This document shows, one piece after another, positions 22,830 through 35,499 of a stretch of 64,000 nucleotides of DNA. Within the stretch, counting starts at the first letter, position 1; the number at the start of each line of letters is the position of its first letter. Below the pieces are notes generated by a model. The model saw only the letters and a list, made by a program, of their open reading frames with translations. It searched no databases and was not told the DNA's origin. Source of the stretch: Jacaranda mimosifolia (lineage: Eukaryota; Streptophyta; Magnoliopsida; Lamiales; Bignoniaceae); contig CM032119.1 of the NCBI GenBank assembly GCA_018894105.1, positions 17,439,246 to 17,503,245 of the forward strand, in the 5' to 3' direction. The position numbers and the translations under genes were made by a program.

Positions 22830-23150
22830 AACCCACCCCCTCCCCCAACCCTCACTGCCGGCCATGGCCGGCAACCACCTGGCGATGGCCAGCAGTCAGC
22901 CATGGCAGGCCGCAGCCCAGCGGCTAGATCTAGCTGCTAGGCTGCGGCCTGCTTGGCCATGGCGCGGCTGGGGGTGGGGGGGCCTTGTTGGAAGGGGCAG
23001 GGATGGCTAGGGGATGGGGGGTGCAGGCCGCAGCCTAGCGGCGTGCTTGGCCATGGCCGGCCATGGCGCGGCTGGGGGTGAGGGGGGCTTGTTGGAAGGG
23101 GCAGGGATGGCTGGGGGGTAGGGGTGGGGGGAAGGAGGAAAAAGAATATA
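22830..23150. repeat. GC-rich island with palindrome and tandem units
   Basis: CCATGGCCGG-type words dominate. A strong inverted repeat centres near 22930 (gcaggccgcagcc at about 22904, ggctgcggcctgc at about 22939). The phrase 'ggcgcggctgggggtg' followed by 'cttgttggaaggggcaggga' occurs twice, about 110 bp apart (22960-23010, 23068-23115). It lies within AT-rich DNA inside the CACTA element. Confidence 0.7.
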
Positions 23151-23284
23151 TATATGTATGTATGTATATATACATTTTAACATATTATAATTACAAATAT
23201 TTATTTATTTAAAATCATTAAAATTATATTGTTAGGATAAAATTTTAGATTTTATTTTTATTTAAATTATTTATTTTGATTAAA

Positions 23285-23370
23285 ACTCTAGATCTCACAC
23301 ATCTCGTTCTCTCACATAATGTAGGAGGTCAAGAGTTCGAGCCCTAAAGGACTCTTGATTTTTATTCTTA
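23285..23370 (+). repeat. tRNA-like (B-box) repeat segment
   Basis: The stretch near 23318-23362 carries TTCGAGCCC in a context shared with 14625-14665 (see there). It lies inside the CACTA element. No cloverleaf is closed. Confidence 0.4.
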
Positions 23371-26130
23371 TTTTATAATTAATAAATATGTTTAATTAAA
23401 TTTGATTAAATTACTTTAGATATGTTGATGATTTTAAATTTTTATTTTTTTAATTCAACTTCAATTAAAAGATTACTAAATATTTAAAAAAATATTAATA
23501 AATTTATTTAAATTTATTTTGAGTAATTTAAATAATATTGAAGTTAAACCCCCATGTTAAAGTTATAAATAAGTCCAAGGGTATTTTTGACTAAAAAATA
23601 ATCAAAGCAGCTTTTAAAGGATATTTTTAAATTTTAAAATAAATTTTCATCGATATCTACAAATTTGTTAAGGATAGTAACAGTTCTTCAAATATTTAAT
23701 TAAATATATGGGGATAAAAAATAATTTTATTAAACTTATAACTATATTACTAAGTTTATATTACAATGTCATGAGTATTTCAAAATAATTTTAAAATTTC
23801 CAACCATATTAAAGTTATACAAGTTGATCAATTTCAAAACAATTTACGTTAATTAAGTGTACAAATTTTTCACTAAATCCATGTTCAAATTGTCCACATC
23901 AATATATTATTAGTACAAAATATTTTAATTTTTAAAATAAAATTAATTACACATAAAGACTAAAGTTTTTAGAATTTATAAATAATTTTTCTAAAATCTT
24001 TTTGTTCAAAAACAATGTTCTAATAAATAATAACAAAAAATAGAATTAAATTTTTAACCCCCATAATAATACGTCATAATTTATCTTATAATATAAGATA
24101 AAATAAATAATTTTTGTATATACTATTTAGACACAAAATGGAGGGAGAAGCAAAATTTTGGAGGGGATAAAAAAATAATAGGGGAATTCATTTTTGGAGG
24201 AAAACTTGTTTTTTGAAGGAAATATAATACATAGATATCAACTAATTCTTAAAAACAACTTGTTCAGATTTATAAAAGTTAATAATCATTAAATTTAATA
24301 ATATATTTTATGTTAATATTTTTTTACACTATATTAGACCATGAAAGTTATCTTCATTTTAGCAATTTATATAGTAAAACATACACACAATTAACATATA
24401 GATATCTATAAGTTATAAAAATCTTTAACTGGCCAATAAAATGATTAAAAATTGAAATGTAACATTAACAGGCCTAACTTCAGGGATTGTTTTCTTTTCA
24501 TTAAGTGTTATGGTAAACTAGATTTCTTTCTTTTCTTTTGCTATTCAAGTATGTAACCTTTAACTATTTATTTTAAGGAGCTTTTAGAATTTTTCTAAAA
24601 GAATATTGTAATGAATTATAATAAAAAATTAAATTCTTAAGCACCAAAATTTACAAGTCCAAATTATATGTTATTTAACTATTTTAATTATAATAGAAAG
24701 TCTTTTAATAATTTAAAAAACTATATGTCAATTCATCATATAATCCAAGATAAAAAAAATTAAGTTTGTTATAAATTATTTATACAAAAAAAATGGAGGA
24801 TCTAAAATTTAGAGGAATTGAAAAAATGAAGAGAATTCATTATTATTAGTGGGAATCAAATTTTTGAAAGAAATCAAATTAAATTATTATGTCAAACTAA
24901 TAATAATAAAAAAAATTGTTAACATTTTTTATGGCCCAAATTTTGGAGGGAATACAAAGTTGGAGGGAAACAAAATTGCATTGCTATCCAAATTCATTAA
25001 ATAAATTTATACATATGTATAAAATAAGAATATATGAAATAATGAGAAATGATAAATAATGATAAATTTATATATGTATAAAATGAGAAATATATGATGA
25101 ATCTTCTTTAAATTTTATTGAAATTTATATATATATATATACTATATATGTATATAAGTATGAATAAAAAATTATATTATATATATTTTTATAAATATTA
25201 AATATTATTTAATTCGCAATGACTAAATAGAAAAAAATAGATACAATACAAGTAATTTAAATTTTATTTATAAATTTATATATATGGTTATTATATATAT
25301 GTGAATAAGTATAAATAGAAAAAATAACTATACATGTATGAATAATTAGAAAGAAAAAAGATAAAAATAAAAATTATTTAAAATTTTATAGATAAATTTA
25401 TATATATAAATATCTAAAAAATGAGAATATATGAAATAATGAGAAATGAGAAATAATGATAAATTTATATATATGCATAAAATGAGAAATATATAAAATA
25501 ATGGAAGAGGAGAAAATTGAGAATAAAAAGAAAAAAAAAAGAAGACAAAAAAAAAAGAAAAATAATAAAATATGTTGATAAAAAGTTATTTAAATTGAAT
25601 TGTAAATATGTGAAATGATTAAGTGTAAATTGGTCTTTTTATATTAAAATTATAATAAATAGGCAACAAATATGGAAGGGAAGATAGTGTGCGTGGTTTT
25701 ATAAAATATAAAGAAGTTATTTTGTGTGTGTGTATATATATATATTTTCATAGTAGGCTTTGAAATTAAAACAAATATTTGAAATAATTATTTTAAATCA
25801 AATTGACAGGTTGGATTGGGTGGATTTTAATTGGTGAGTTGATCAATAAAAATTAGGTCGACCCGAATATGACCTGAATCAATTTAGATTGGTTTAGTGT
25901 TGAGCATTTTTAAGTTGTCATCAAGTTGGGTTGGGATAGAGTTGAAAAAATTAATATTATACCCCTACTTCAATCCAACCCGAACTCACACGATCCATCC
26001 AAAATTGCCACCCCTATAATGGCACCAATTCATTATAAAATTAGTAAAGCCCAATTAATAACAAAGAAATTGTTAAAACCTAATTAATCAACTATGCAAT
26101 TTGATGTCAATCTCAATATTTACCAAATTT
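23371..26130. other. AT-rich interior of the CACTA element
   Basis: This is very AT-rich DNA without an open frame of note. It includes the duplicated block at 25150-25460, an A-rich run near 25525-25565 and a (TG)n(TA)n tract near 25717-25745. No transposase motif was found on either strand. Confidence 0.55.
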
Positions 26131-26139
26131 TGACTTACA

Positions 26140-26530
26140 TGGCCTCCGGAGTCGCGACTGTGATTCCGGTTTTGCAACTCCGCCCCCCTTGGCCTTTGTG
26201 CCCATTTTAATGGGCTTCAGTTTGGGCCCAGGATGTATGGCTGGGAGGATTGGCACTATTTGGGCCACCGGTGGTGGTCCGTGCGTTATGTGGGCCGTGA
26301 CCTGTGGGCTGCTACTTGGGGCCTACTCACGGGCTGGATGACTGAAAAGTTGGGCAGATTGGAGAATACTTGTGGGCCGAATCTGTGGGCTTAAATGGGA
26401 GAAATTGGGCCACCACTAATATTGGTCCAAAAAATGCTCCAAGAAGAATTCGAACCTGGGCCTTGCACCAACAACACCTTATCCATTTGGGCTACATGTT
26501 GATTTGCTGCTAAAGCACACAAGTAAAAAC
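26140..26530 (-). repeat. GGGCC-rich block with tRNA-like segment (right side of CACTA element)
   Basis: 'tgggcc' words repeat through 26190-26415. On the minus strand 26446-26515 reads GGTTCGAATTC preceded by 'tagcccaaatggataagg', an arrangement like B and A boxes of a tRNA-derived repeat. Further right (26880-27430) the word 'gcccaatt' recurs many times. Confidence 0.45.
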
Positions 26531-27885
26531 ATAAATTAGGAGGAGGGCACAACACTTGGCACTTTTACAAGAATTTCAGCAGTTTTTCAGTTAGTTTTAC
26601 TTTTCAAAACCTTGTAAGGGAGGAGTCCTCCTCGTTTATCGCTTTCTTGAATGTTGCAAACCTTTGGCTTTCTTTTAATATACATGGTAGCGGTCTATGC
26701 CAAACCCCCCGCCATGGCACAGGCGGTTTCTCCCAAAAAAAACAAAAATAACATTAATTTACTAAAAAATTGGTGAACTCATATTAATAAAAGAAAAGTT
26801 TTAAAAGCATAATTAATCAATTTTTTAGGTTAATGTCAGATCCAATTCATTTTGAAATCCAATTCACTAATTTATTAAGAGAATTATTAAAGTTCAATTA
26901 ATGAAAAGGAAGTTGGTAAAGCCCAAATAATGAATTCTTCTAGTATGAAGCCCAATTTTCCAATTCACTAAAATATTAATTAAGCCCAATTAGTTTTTTA
27001 AAAAAAAAAGTTGTTCAACTCAAAGCAATCAATTATTTGAACTAATGTGAAACCCAATTAATAAAAAATAAGTTCAGTTCCTTGAAGAAAGCTTGATTCA
27101 TCATTTACCTTACTTCAAATTTGTTCAAGACCAACTCTTAAAATGAGGCCTAATTCGCCACTTAATTCACTATAAATTTGGTCAAATCTATTTCATAAAT
27201 GAAAACTCCCAATTCATTGAAAAATTCACAAAAAAGTTATAACACCTAATATTTTAAAGAAATTACCCCAACTAATGGATTATTCAATTCAAATTTCTTC
27301 AAGCTCATTCTTTAAAATAAAATCTGATTCAGTAATAATTCACTAAAAATTTGATTAAGCCCAATTAACAAATTCTTTATATTATTGTAAAGTCCATTTT
27401 TTGAACAAAAGCCCAACCCACAAGTATTAGTAAAAGTTGAATTTAATATTCATTTATAATTAGTAACAAAAATCATTGTTACCATATTTGTACAATTGAT
27501 ATTTGGAGGGAATGAATTTTGGTGGGAAGTTACTTAAAGTTTAGTAACTAAAAACTTTGTTATAATATTTTTTATTTGTAACAAATATTTGGTTGTTACA
27601 AAAGGTACCAAATTTTGTTACAAATATATCTTCCTATATGACGAAAAATGTTATATGTAACAAAATAACATTTTTCATAACGAATTATTATTTAGTTACG
27701 AATATAAAAAATTTAAGGTAACGAATTTGAGTTAAAGGTAACAAAACTTTTACTTTGTTACTCAAGAAAATGTTATTTGTAACAAAAAAAAATCAATTTT
27801 GTTACAATAAATATAACATATGTAACGAATTTTACCTTTGTTACCAAAAATTTTGTTACACGAAGTGCAATTTGTTGTAGTGACT

Positions 27886-30105
27886 ATACTGTTCACGCTG
27901 CTATCAGTTCCTTGCTTGTGGATTTTAGCCCAACCAAAATGGCCTACAATACACAAAATGAGTTATGGAGTATTCTTGACATTTTTTTTTCCAAATGTGT
28001 CCTTGAGGAAAAGAAAATTAAGAGGGAAAGTGGACAAATAGTCTTCTTTGCTTTGGAAAACATTTTTTGTGTATTGACTTTCACTCATAACTTAATTTAT
28101 ATTTCTATTTTGGACAATTTAGATTATAATATCTCTTTTGGCGAAGGGAAAGTTAATTTAATATTGGACCCTAAAATTATTGGTTGTGTTTTTCAATCCA
28201 ATAGTTTATATATGTTGACTTTGACTACCAATCAAATTTATTCTTCCTTTAATATTGAAGAATCATGTCGAAAAGACCCTAAATATGATGATTCTTCCAT
28301 GTCATGGCATAGGCATCTTGGCCATATCTTCAAAGATAGGATAGAAAGATTGATATAAGAAGGCATTTTTCTAGTCTTAACTTTAGAGATATTTAGTTTT
28401 GTGTTGATTGTATTAGGGGTTAACATAATAAGACTGGGTAACATATGGGACCGTTTGCCAAATATTAACAAAAGGATCTAAAATTATTGCTCAATATACT
28501 ATGCTTGGGAGTCCTGAGCAAAATGGTGTAGTCGAAAGGCAAAATCGCACCCTAGCTGAGACGATGAGGAGCATGATGAGCCAATGTGAATTACCTAAGT
28601 TTCTTTGGGATGAAGCCGTAAGAACTGCTATGTATATTCTTAATTGTGTCCCTACCAAAGCAGTTTACAAAACACCTTTTGAGTTGTAGGTTGGTAGAAA
28701 GCCTATCTTAAATCATTTTCATGTGTGGGGATGTCCTGCTGAGGTTAGAATTTATAACTCTTTTGAGAAAAAGACTCATCCGAGATCTACTCATAGTTAT
28801 TTCATTGGGTATCTAAATCATTCTAAAAGATATAGATTCCTTCATCCTTTACATATACCTCGAGTAATTGAGTCTCAAACAACCAAATTCTTAGAGCATG
28901 ATGTGCTTAATAGAGGGTTAATGTACTTATCCTATAGTTGTTGATAATCAGATTGAATCTATCACACCTTCCTAACTCGCTACACTTGAAATTTAGGATC
29001 CTCATGAGCAAGTAAGCTACACCTAATGCTAATATGGAGGGTGCTTTGAATATTGATCCACCTCAAAATCATATCCATCAAATGCCCCATAGACGTTCTT
29101 TTAGAGAGAGACGTCCAGCAATTCTTGATGACTACTATGTATATCCCTTATAAAGTGATTATGATGTTAGTCCTATAGTTGATCATATCAGCTATTTTGA
29201 TGCCATGTCTAGTCCTCAATTAGACTTGTGGTTTAATGCTATGGAGGATGAAATTCACTCGATGAAAGAGAATAATATGTAAGAGTTAGTTGATCTGCTT
29301 TAAGGTCAAAAGAATATAGGTTGCAAATGGGTGTTTAAAACCAAGAAAGACTCAAAAGGGAAGATTGAAAAGTTTAAGGATAAAATTGTAGCTAAAGGCT
29401 TTACTCAAAAAGTTGGAATTGATTATGGTGACACTTTCTCTCCTGTTTGCTCCAAAGATTCCTTCAAGACCATTATGAGTTTAGCAGCACGTTTTGACTT
29501 GGAACTACACTAAATGGATATTAGGACAACTTTCCTTAATGGCGACCTTGATGAAGAGGTTTATATGAGTTAACCCGAGGGTTTTATTCAAGAAGGGAAT
29601 GAACACCTAGTGTGTAAGCTAAATAAGCTAATTTAAGGCCTTAAACAGGTTTCTCATCAATGATCCTTGAAGTTTGATAAGGTAATCACTTCATTAGGCT
29701 TTAAAGCAAATAAAGTGGGTAATTGTATTTATCTCAAGACCAGTTGGAGCAAATTCATATAGTTGGCGCTTTATGTTGTTGATATTTTGCTTACTAGTAG
29801 TGATTAGAGTTTGCTCCATGAGACTGAGCAAATGCTATGTTATAATTTCGATATGAAGGATCTTGGTGAAGCATCTTTTGTTCCTTAGAATTGGGATCCA
29901 TCGGGATAGAACTCGAGGCTTGTTAGGACTTTCTCAAGTGAGTTACATTGATCGTATTTTGGCTAGATTTAACATGCAGGACTATAAACCTGGTGATGTG
30001 CCTATTGTAAAAGATGATAAACTTAGCATTGTACACCAATATCAATATCTCAGTACTCCAGCAGTAATCTTTGAGTATTACCGACCACAATTGTACAATT
30101 AGGTT
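27886..30105 (+). pseudogene. Copia pol remnant (GAG-pre-integrase, integrase, reverse transcriptase)
   Basis: This continues the Copia element cut by the CACTA insertion. In order it shows: a GAG-pre-integrase with the W-H-x-x-L-G-H motif (MSWHRHLGHI, about 28300-28330); the integrase C-terminal half (PEQNGVVERQNRTLAETMRS, 28510-28570); the post-integrase region (28723-28944); and reverse transcriptase (GCKWVFKTKKDSKGKIEKFK, about 29320-29380; then MDIRTTFLNGDLDEEVYM; then YVVDILL, where the catalytic YVDD has become YVVD). Stops and frameshifts are frequent. Most of the protease and integrase core is missing, and RNase H and the 3' LTR are not seen. The copy breaks off near 30040-30105. Confidence 0.85.
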
Positions 30106-33100
30106 ACTGGAATTCACCTAATCGAATTTGCATTAGAACTCGGGTTAACGCTTCGCCCAAGCTATAGTTGTCAATAACCATGCTCTTGGAGCCAAATTGT
30201 TGCACTAAAAGCTTAGTCTTTGCAAGCAACGCCTACTGTATGAAAACAAGATGCCAATTGATAGCAAACTCAATGATCAATATCCCTAAAAGCATATCCA
30301 ATCCACAAACAACTCATTGAAGCATTTAAAGCTAAAGACAACAAGCTATTACAATTTATGCTGCAAATCGGCATGATTCTGTCAAAAGTTCTAGGTCACA
30401 ACCCATTTTCTTGTGTAGAGTTTGTGCCCTAATCCCCTATTCAAATAGTATCCAAGTTTTGAAAGGTTGATCATCCGATCGGCTCAATTCGCTCCCTGCT
30501 TGAATCATCACATGCAGTAAGAACTTAGGCTCTAATGCAACTTTATCACATACGAACTCTATCTTGAAGTGGAATGTTCATCTGTTCGGGATGGCATCTT
30601 AGGTTTCACCCAACCTTCGATCTGCTAGCGCCTATCTCAAGTCTTTATGATGACCTAATCATTTTATCTAAATAGGTTACTAGCATGAACATCTGCATGC
30701 CTCATAGTACTAGCGTACTCACCTATTCTGAATGTCCACATCCATCAAAGGCTCGCATATGTCATGTCGAGCATGTTTCCTTAACAGTGCCCGACTACCC
30801 ATCATGCAAGTTCTCAATCTTAGGTCCCTTTCGTGCATCTCTTGATGGCAACTGAGCATTATTGCTCTGTCTCGGCATTAAGGATCATCCGGACACCCAC
30901 AATGCAATCCTCATGCTCGTCGCTCGCTCATAGTGCTTAGGCCATGCCATAGCACCCTTCGTTTGTACCTCATCTGAAAAGGGCCACATGTAAGTCCAAG
31001 ACTTATGCGATGTGCCATCGTCCTATATTAATCCCTCATGGAGCGTTGGACATGATTTCCCACTCGCTAGCTACTTGCCTCAACTTGCCCAGTATGCAGC
31101 ATCCCACCACGATCGCATATCTTAAGCATCAGACCCTCGTAGCAAGGCTAGAACCTATAGCATATGCTTTGCGAGTTAGTTCATGAGATATCAGGGTGCT
31201 TGTCTCAATCACTCAATCGGCCTACATGTGTTGCCCTATAATTTTCAAAGCCTACGGAGCTATAGCATTTTCTCCTTGCAACCTCTCAGCACCCTCCCGG
31301 ATCCAACGTGAGCCCTCTAGCTCTATGCTGCCTATTTGGTTACTAACCCATCCAGAGACTCTAAACACTATTGTGAGATATCTGGAGCCGACCTTTAAAG
31401 GCTCCCCATCGCCTTCAAGCAGTTGCTCACTTGGTACGTTACAGCACAGGGAGGACCAACCAATGCCCACCGTTGCATGCCTATCGTCCCTCAGACATGC
31501 ATGTCCCCCTTATAATAGGCCTGGAGAAAAAACTCATTTGCCCACAACAGATATTGAAATGCTGATGAGGTATACATTTTGTAAATCCCTCTCCTGAACC
31601 CCAAATTACTTGCCACTTGAACCGATAGATAGCTCCTGAATTCTACATTAATTTCACAAAGTTCAAGCCCTGTCTGATTCTTTGTGGAACAGGAATTGCC
31701 CTCGCAATAAATTGAAATTACAGTAATCACAACACTATCACACTCTAAAGATATTCACCGTTTCCTACCCAAATGGAAACATCTACTAGTGAAACTTGGT
31801 GGAAACATTCCCAACACCTCAAGGAACACTCTACTGAAAAAGTTCACAAAACTCGAACTCCAAGGCACTCTGATCAACTCATCTTTCCACTTCTCACACT
31901 TAAGAGACCGCTCTCGATCACCTTTAGTGTTTGTTGCCCAAACGAACACAGAATGCCTTCAAACTTGGTGGGAAAAATCTTCATAACTTATATAATATGC
32001 CATTAAAATATTTTAGCAAGCCGTACCTCATAAGAGACTTTGTTCATAGGCCATCTCCATCGTAACGCACTAGCTACAACACTTTGTCGCTCCTAATACC
32101 TCATCAAGTAAGGTCACCACTCTTCTCCAAGACGCAACCTATGACACCGAGGTGGGTAGCCATTGCAAGCTCTTAAATTTGCTCTTTATATAGAATAAAT
32201 TAAACATAACTCTAAGTCCTTCGGAGAGAACCCCTCCATAAAAATGTTAAAAGATACCCTTCGAGACCTAAGATCGGGAATGTCTATCTAGATGACTGTC
32301 GAACGAAGCGCTCATTAAAGAAAGTAAGAGGAATTGATGAGATCATGGTCTTTATTAACAATATCAAAAGGTCTCCCAAGCATGAAACATCTAAATGAAA
32401 TTTTCCTAAGTCTCCCCAAGACATCCTTCTATAATGAAACATCTAACTCTTGATAAGCATCCTAGACATCCTTAAGAACAAAGAAATTTTTCTAAATCCC
32501 CCCAAGAAATTATGTTATTTCACCATTTTCTAGTACTCAGTTGACCCTTTTCGCAAAAGAGACAAATGTACATGCTTACCAAAGGGATAAGAGCCTAAAA
32601 AATTTGATGGAACCCTAAGACTTCGAGAAAAGTCAGACGATCCTACAATAGAGTAAACGATTGACCGCCCATCTTGGGCGCTTCAAAGGATGCTAAGCTC
32701 GAGCAGCAAAGAAGATGTCGGACAGGTGCCCTATAGAAGCCCAGCCATAGAAACCTACTTGGTAGCCTCTATGTCGGCTGCCTTCGAGGCGGCTAACGAC
32801 TTCTTAATAGTGTTGTTCTATGACTGAGATGTGATTCGCACCAGCTGGTAGCCTAAGGAAAGAGACCTTTTCAAAGTGTCCTTTTTTCATTTAGTAAATG
32901 GAGCTTAAGCTGAGCCAAGTTCTAAGCTAAGTTTGAAGATGTTCACTTATAAAAGGAAGGTTCAAAGATGTTGAGATTTTCTTTTTGTTTGTACCTTATT
33001 TCTGATTCTCTCTTCTCCCTAAAGGAGAATTCACCCAATCTCATTGGGAAAAAGAGAACAACAAGATGGCAAGTGTTGCTCTCTGATCTTGTTGCTATTG

Positions 33101-33180
33101 CCGCCACCCTCTCCCCTTCTCTCTCTTTTTCTTCCACAAAGTTTGATTAGACTTGGACCGTAACTTGAAACACGTCCTAC
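30106..33180. other. unassigned repetitive DNA, possibly LTR material
   Basis: This block of more balanced base composition begins where the Copia pol breaks off. The minus strand looks like long non-coding LTR or leader sequence. The frames at 31196-31597 (plus, 133 codons) and 31491-31730 (minus) show no known motif. The phrase 'catgaaacatctaaatga/atgaaacatctaactc' is repeated near 32382 and 32436. I could not define ends, a primer-binding site or a target duplication. Confidence 0.35.
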
Positions 33181-34122
33181 TTTCTCGTACTTAACGCGAT
33201 TAATAAAATTTAATTAATTAATAACCTTATTTGACAAACTAGAGCAAGGTGAAAATTATAATTCGACTTTATAATTATTTTCAACATAAAAAATAATTTT
33301 TTAAATTGAAAATAGAATGGCTTGATGATCTGACTAATTAAGTCCACAATGGTCAAAAAAAGTAAAATGGACTAAAAAAGCCCAATGGATCAAATAAATA
33401 AAATAAATAAAACTGCCAAAGAACCCAATTAGCTAAGTTTACTAAGAAAGGCATCAAAATTCTAATGGGCGGAAGCGCCATTAAGAAAAAAAAATATGAA
33501 TACTAAGCCCCAAAGAGAAATTGGACACAAAAAATCATTCAAAGTTTGAGAACGAGAACTCTCTACACCATATTCCAAAGAAAAGAACTCAAAATTCTAC
33601 TGATTATAGAAAAGGATGCTAGCTCTATTTCCGTTAAGAATCAAATAATAGTAATAGTAATGATGATGATGATGATGATGATGATGATAATACTTTTTGA
33701 TTAAAATTTATATAATTCTATAGAGTGGTAAATATAGGAACTAGTAGATCACTAATATTAGGATTATGGTCATTTATTTATAAATAACAAAGATCAATAT
33801 CAAATGGCACCATTTTTTAATTCAAAAATATGGAGTGATGGTATTTTAATTCGAAAATATGTAACAATGCTTAATTATGTAAGAGCAAAAATTAACTTAT
33901 ACAAATTTAGTTATTGGGAAAAATGCAACATCATGCTTGTTTTTATTTAGTATGTTAGAAGAGAGTAGGATCAATTTGACAGAATATAAGATGTAGAAGA
34001 GCAAAGATATTGAAATATACATAAGGTGTTTTCTACCTTTGACTCTATAAAAATATTGTGACGTAAGTACTTTATTTATGTTAAATATAATCTTTAGAAA
34101 TGTATAATATTTAATATATATA
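33181..34122. other. AT-rich spacer with a decayed repeat and a (GAT)n tract
   Basis: 33455-33555 resembles 40005-40105 in the same orientation (aattctaatg, then ccaaagagaaattggacaca against cctaaagaaaaatgagacac, then aatcatt). The two are probably decayed copies of one LTR-like repeat. A (GAT)n microsatellite lies at 33658-33688. No genes are seen. Confidence 0.5.
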
Positions 34123-34132
34123 TATATATTAC

Positions 34133-35487
34133 GGGCAAATCATATAATTAATCTCTAGAGTTTTATCCTAGAATCATTTTACTCTCCAATTTTCAAAAGT
34201 TCATCTTTTAGTTCCTAACATTAATATATTGTTCTATTTTAGTCCTCAAAAACCACTTTACGGTGGTATTTGACCGAAAAATTGATCAATTTTGACTTTT
34301 AAAAGGCAAAATTGTCAATTTAAAGGTTTCATATTCCACTTTAGTCTCAATTTAAGGTTTTATGTTTCACTTTAGTCCTTATGTCACTTTTTCTTTTTTT
34401 CTTTTTAGGAAAAATTGCATTTTACCCCCTATGAAAATAGAGAAGGGCAAAAAAATCCTTACGAAAAAATAGGCTAAAAATCTCCTCATGTTTTGAAAAT
34501 TATGCACACCGACTCCCGCCATGATTTTCAATTATTTCATATATTTTTAATTTAATTTATTTATTTATTCAAGTATATTTTCATATATCTTCTTCATCCC
34601 CTTTAAATTTAAAAACTATTTTTAATTTTTGTATTTTCATTTCTCTAATTTGTTCTACTTTTTTCATTTTTTATATATTATATATAAATATAAATATTAT
34701 ATATACATATACATAAATGTATAATATATACAAATATATAGTATTTATGTATATATTTTATGTTATATGTATATATTATACTATAAAAGTACTAAGGGAT
34801 TTACTAAAGTTTTATGTCATGTATTTCTCCTCCACACCACCATATTTGTATATTATTATATATTTATATATATGTATATATAATATATTTATATATAATA
34901 CATACAAAAATGAAAAAAGTAGAATAAATTAAATAAGTAAAAAAACACTAAAAATGGTTTTCAAATTTAAAGGGGATGAAAAAAGAAATACAAAAATATA
35001 CTTTTAAAAAATAAATTAATTAAATTGAAAATATATAAAATAATTAAGGGTAATATAGTTTTTATATGTTATAATTATGATTAAATTGAAACAAATTAGG
35101 AGTGAGAGGTGGTGTGCATAATTTTCAAAACACTAGGAGATTTTTTGCCTATTTTTTCATAAGGATTTTTTTTGGTTGGCCCTTTTTCATTTTCCTAGGG
35201 GGTAAAATGCAATTTTTCTAAAAGGAAAAAAAAAGTGACATAAAGACTAAAGTGGAATATAAAACCTTAAATTGAACTAAAGTGGAACCTAAAACCTTAA
35301 ATTGATAATTTTGTCCTTAAAAAACTCAAAATTGGTCAATTTTTTGGTCAAATACCGTTGGAAAATGATTTTGAGAACTAAAATGGAATAATATAATAAT
35401 GTTAGGAACTAAAAGATGAACTTTTGAAAATTAGGGACGAAAGTGATTATAGAGTAAAACTTTAATGACTAATTATATGATTTGCTC
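34133..35487. mobile_element. Mutator-like element that is almost wholly a palindrome, 1355 bp
   Basis: The left half (34133-34640) recurs inverted in the right half (34950-35487) with modest divergence. Matching pairs include gggcaaatcatataatta with its complement at 35470-35487, the 'ttttaccccct' / 'agggggtaaaa' pair, and the 'cccctttaaatttaaaaac' / 'aaatttaaaggggatg' pair. The central 250-300 bp is (TA)-rich. The flanking direct repeat is TATATATTAC (34123-34132, 35488-35497), of Mutator length but low complexity. No transposase is encoded. The frame at 34717-34932 is AT microsatellite. Confidence 0.8.
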
Positions 35488-35499
35488 TATATATTACAC

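Larger units (their letters stand above)
19905..27882. mobile_element. CACTA (En/Spm-like) element, about 8.0 kb, no transposase seen
   Basis: The left end is CACTACAACAAATTACACTT (19905). The right end is its complement, ending at 27882 (AATTTGTTGTAGTG). A 3-bp ACT duplication lies on each side (19902-19904, 27883-27885). Subterminal regions (19925-20350 and 27460-27865) are packed with 'gttaccnaa' / 'gtaacgaa' words in both orientations, as CACTA transposases require. The interior has no recognisable TNPA or TNPD frame. It is a mosaic of GC-rich GGGCC repeats, tRNA-like bits and AT-rich duplicated blocks. It sits inside the plus-strand Copia element, between gag and pol. Confidence 0.85.

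Noticed and set aside
27886..30105. A working Copia polyprotein
   Set aside because: The YVDD catalytic motif is changed to YVVD. Stops and shifts recur, and most of the protease and integrase core is missing.
31196..31597. A 133-codon plus-strand frame
   Set aside because: No family resemblance. It overlaps minus-strand frames and lies in DNA that looks like LTR or leader material.
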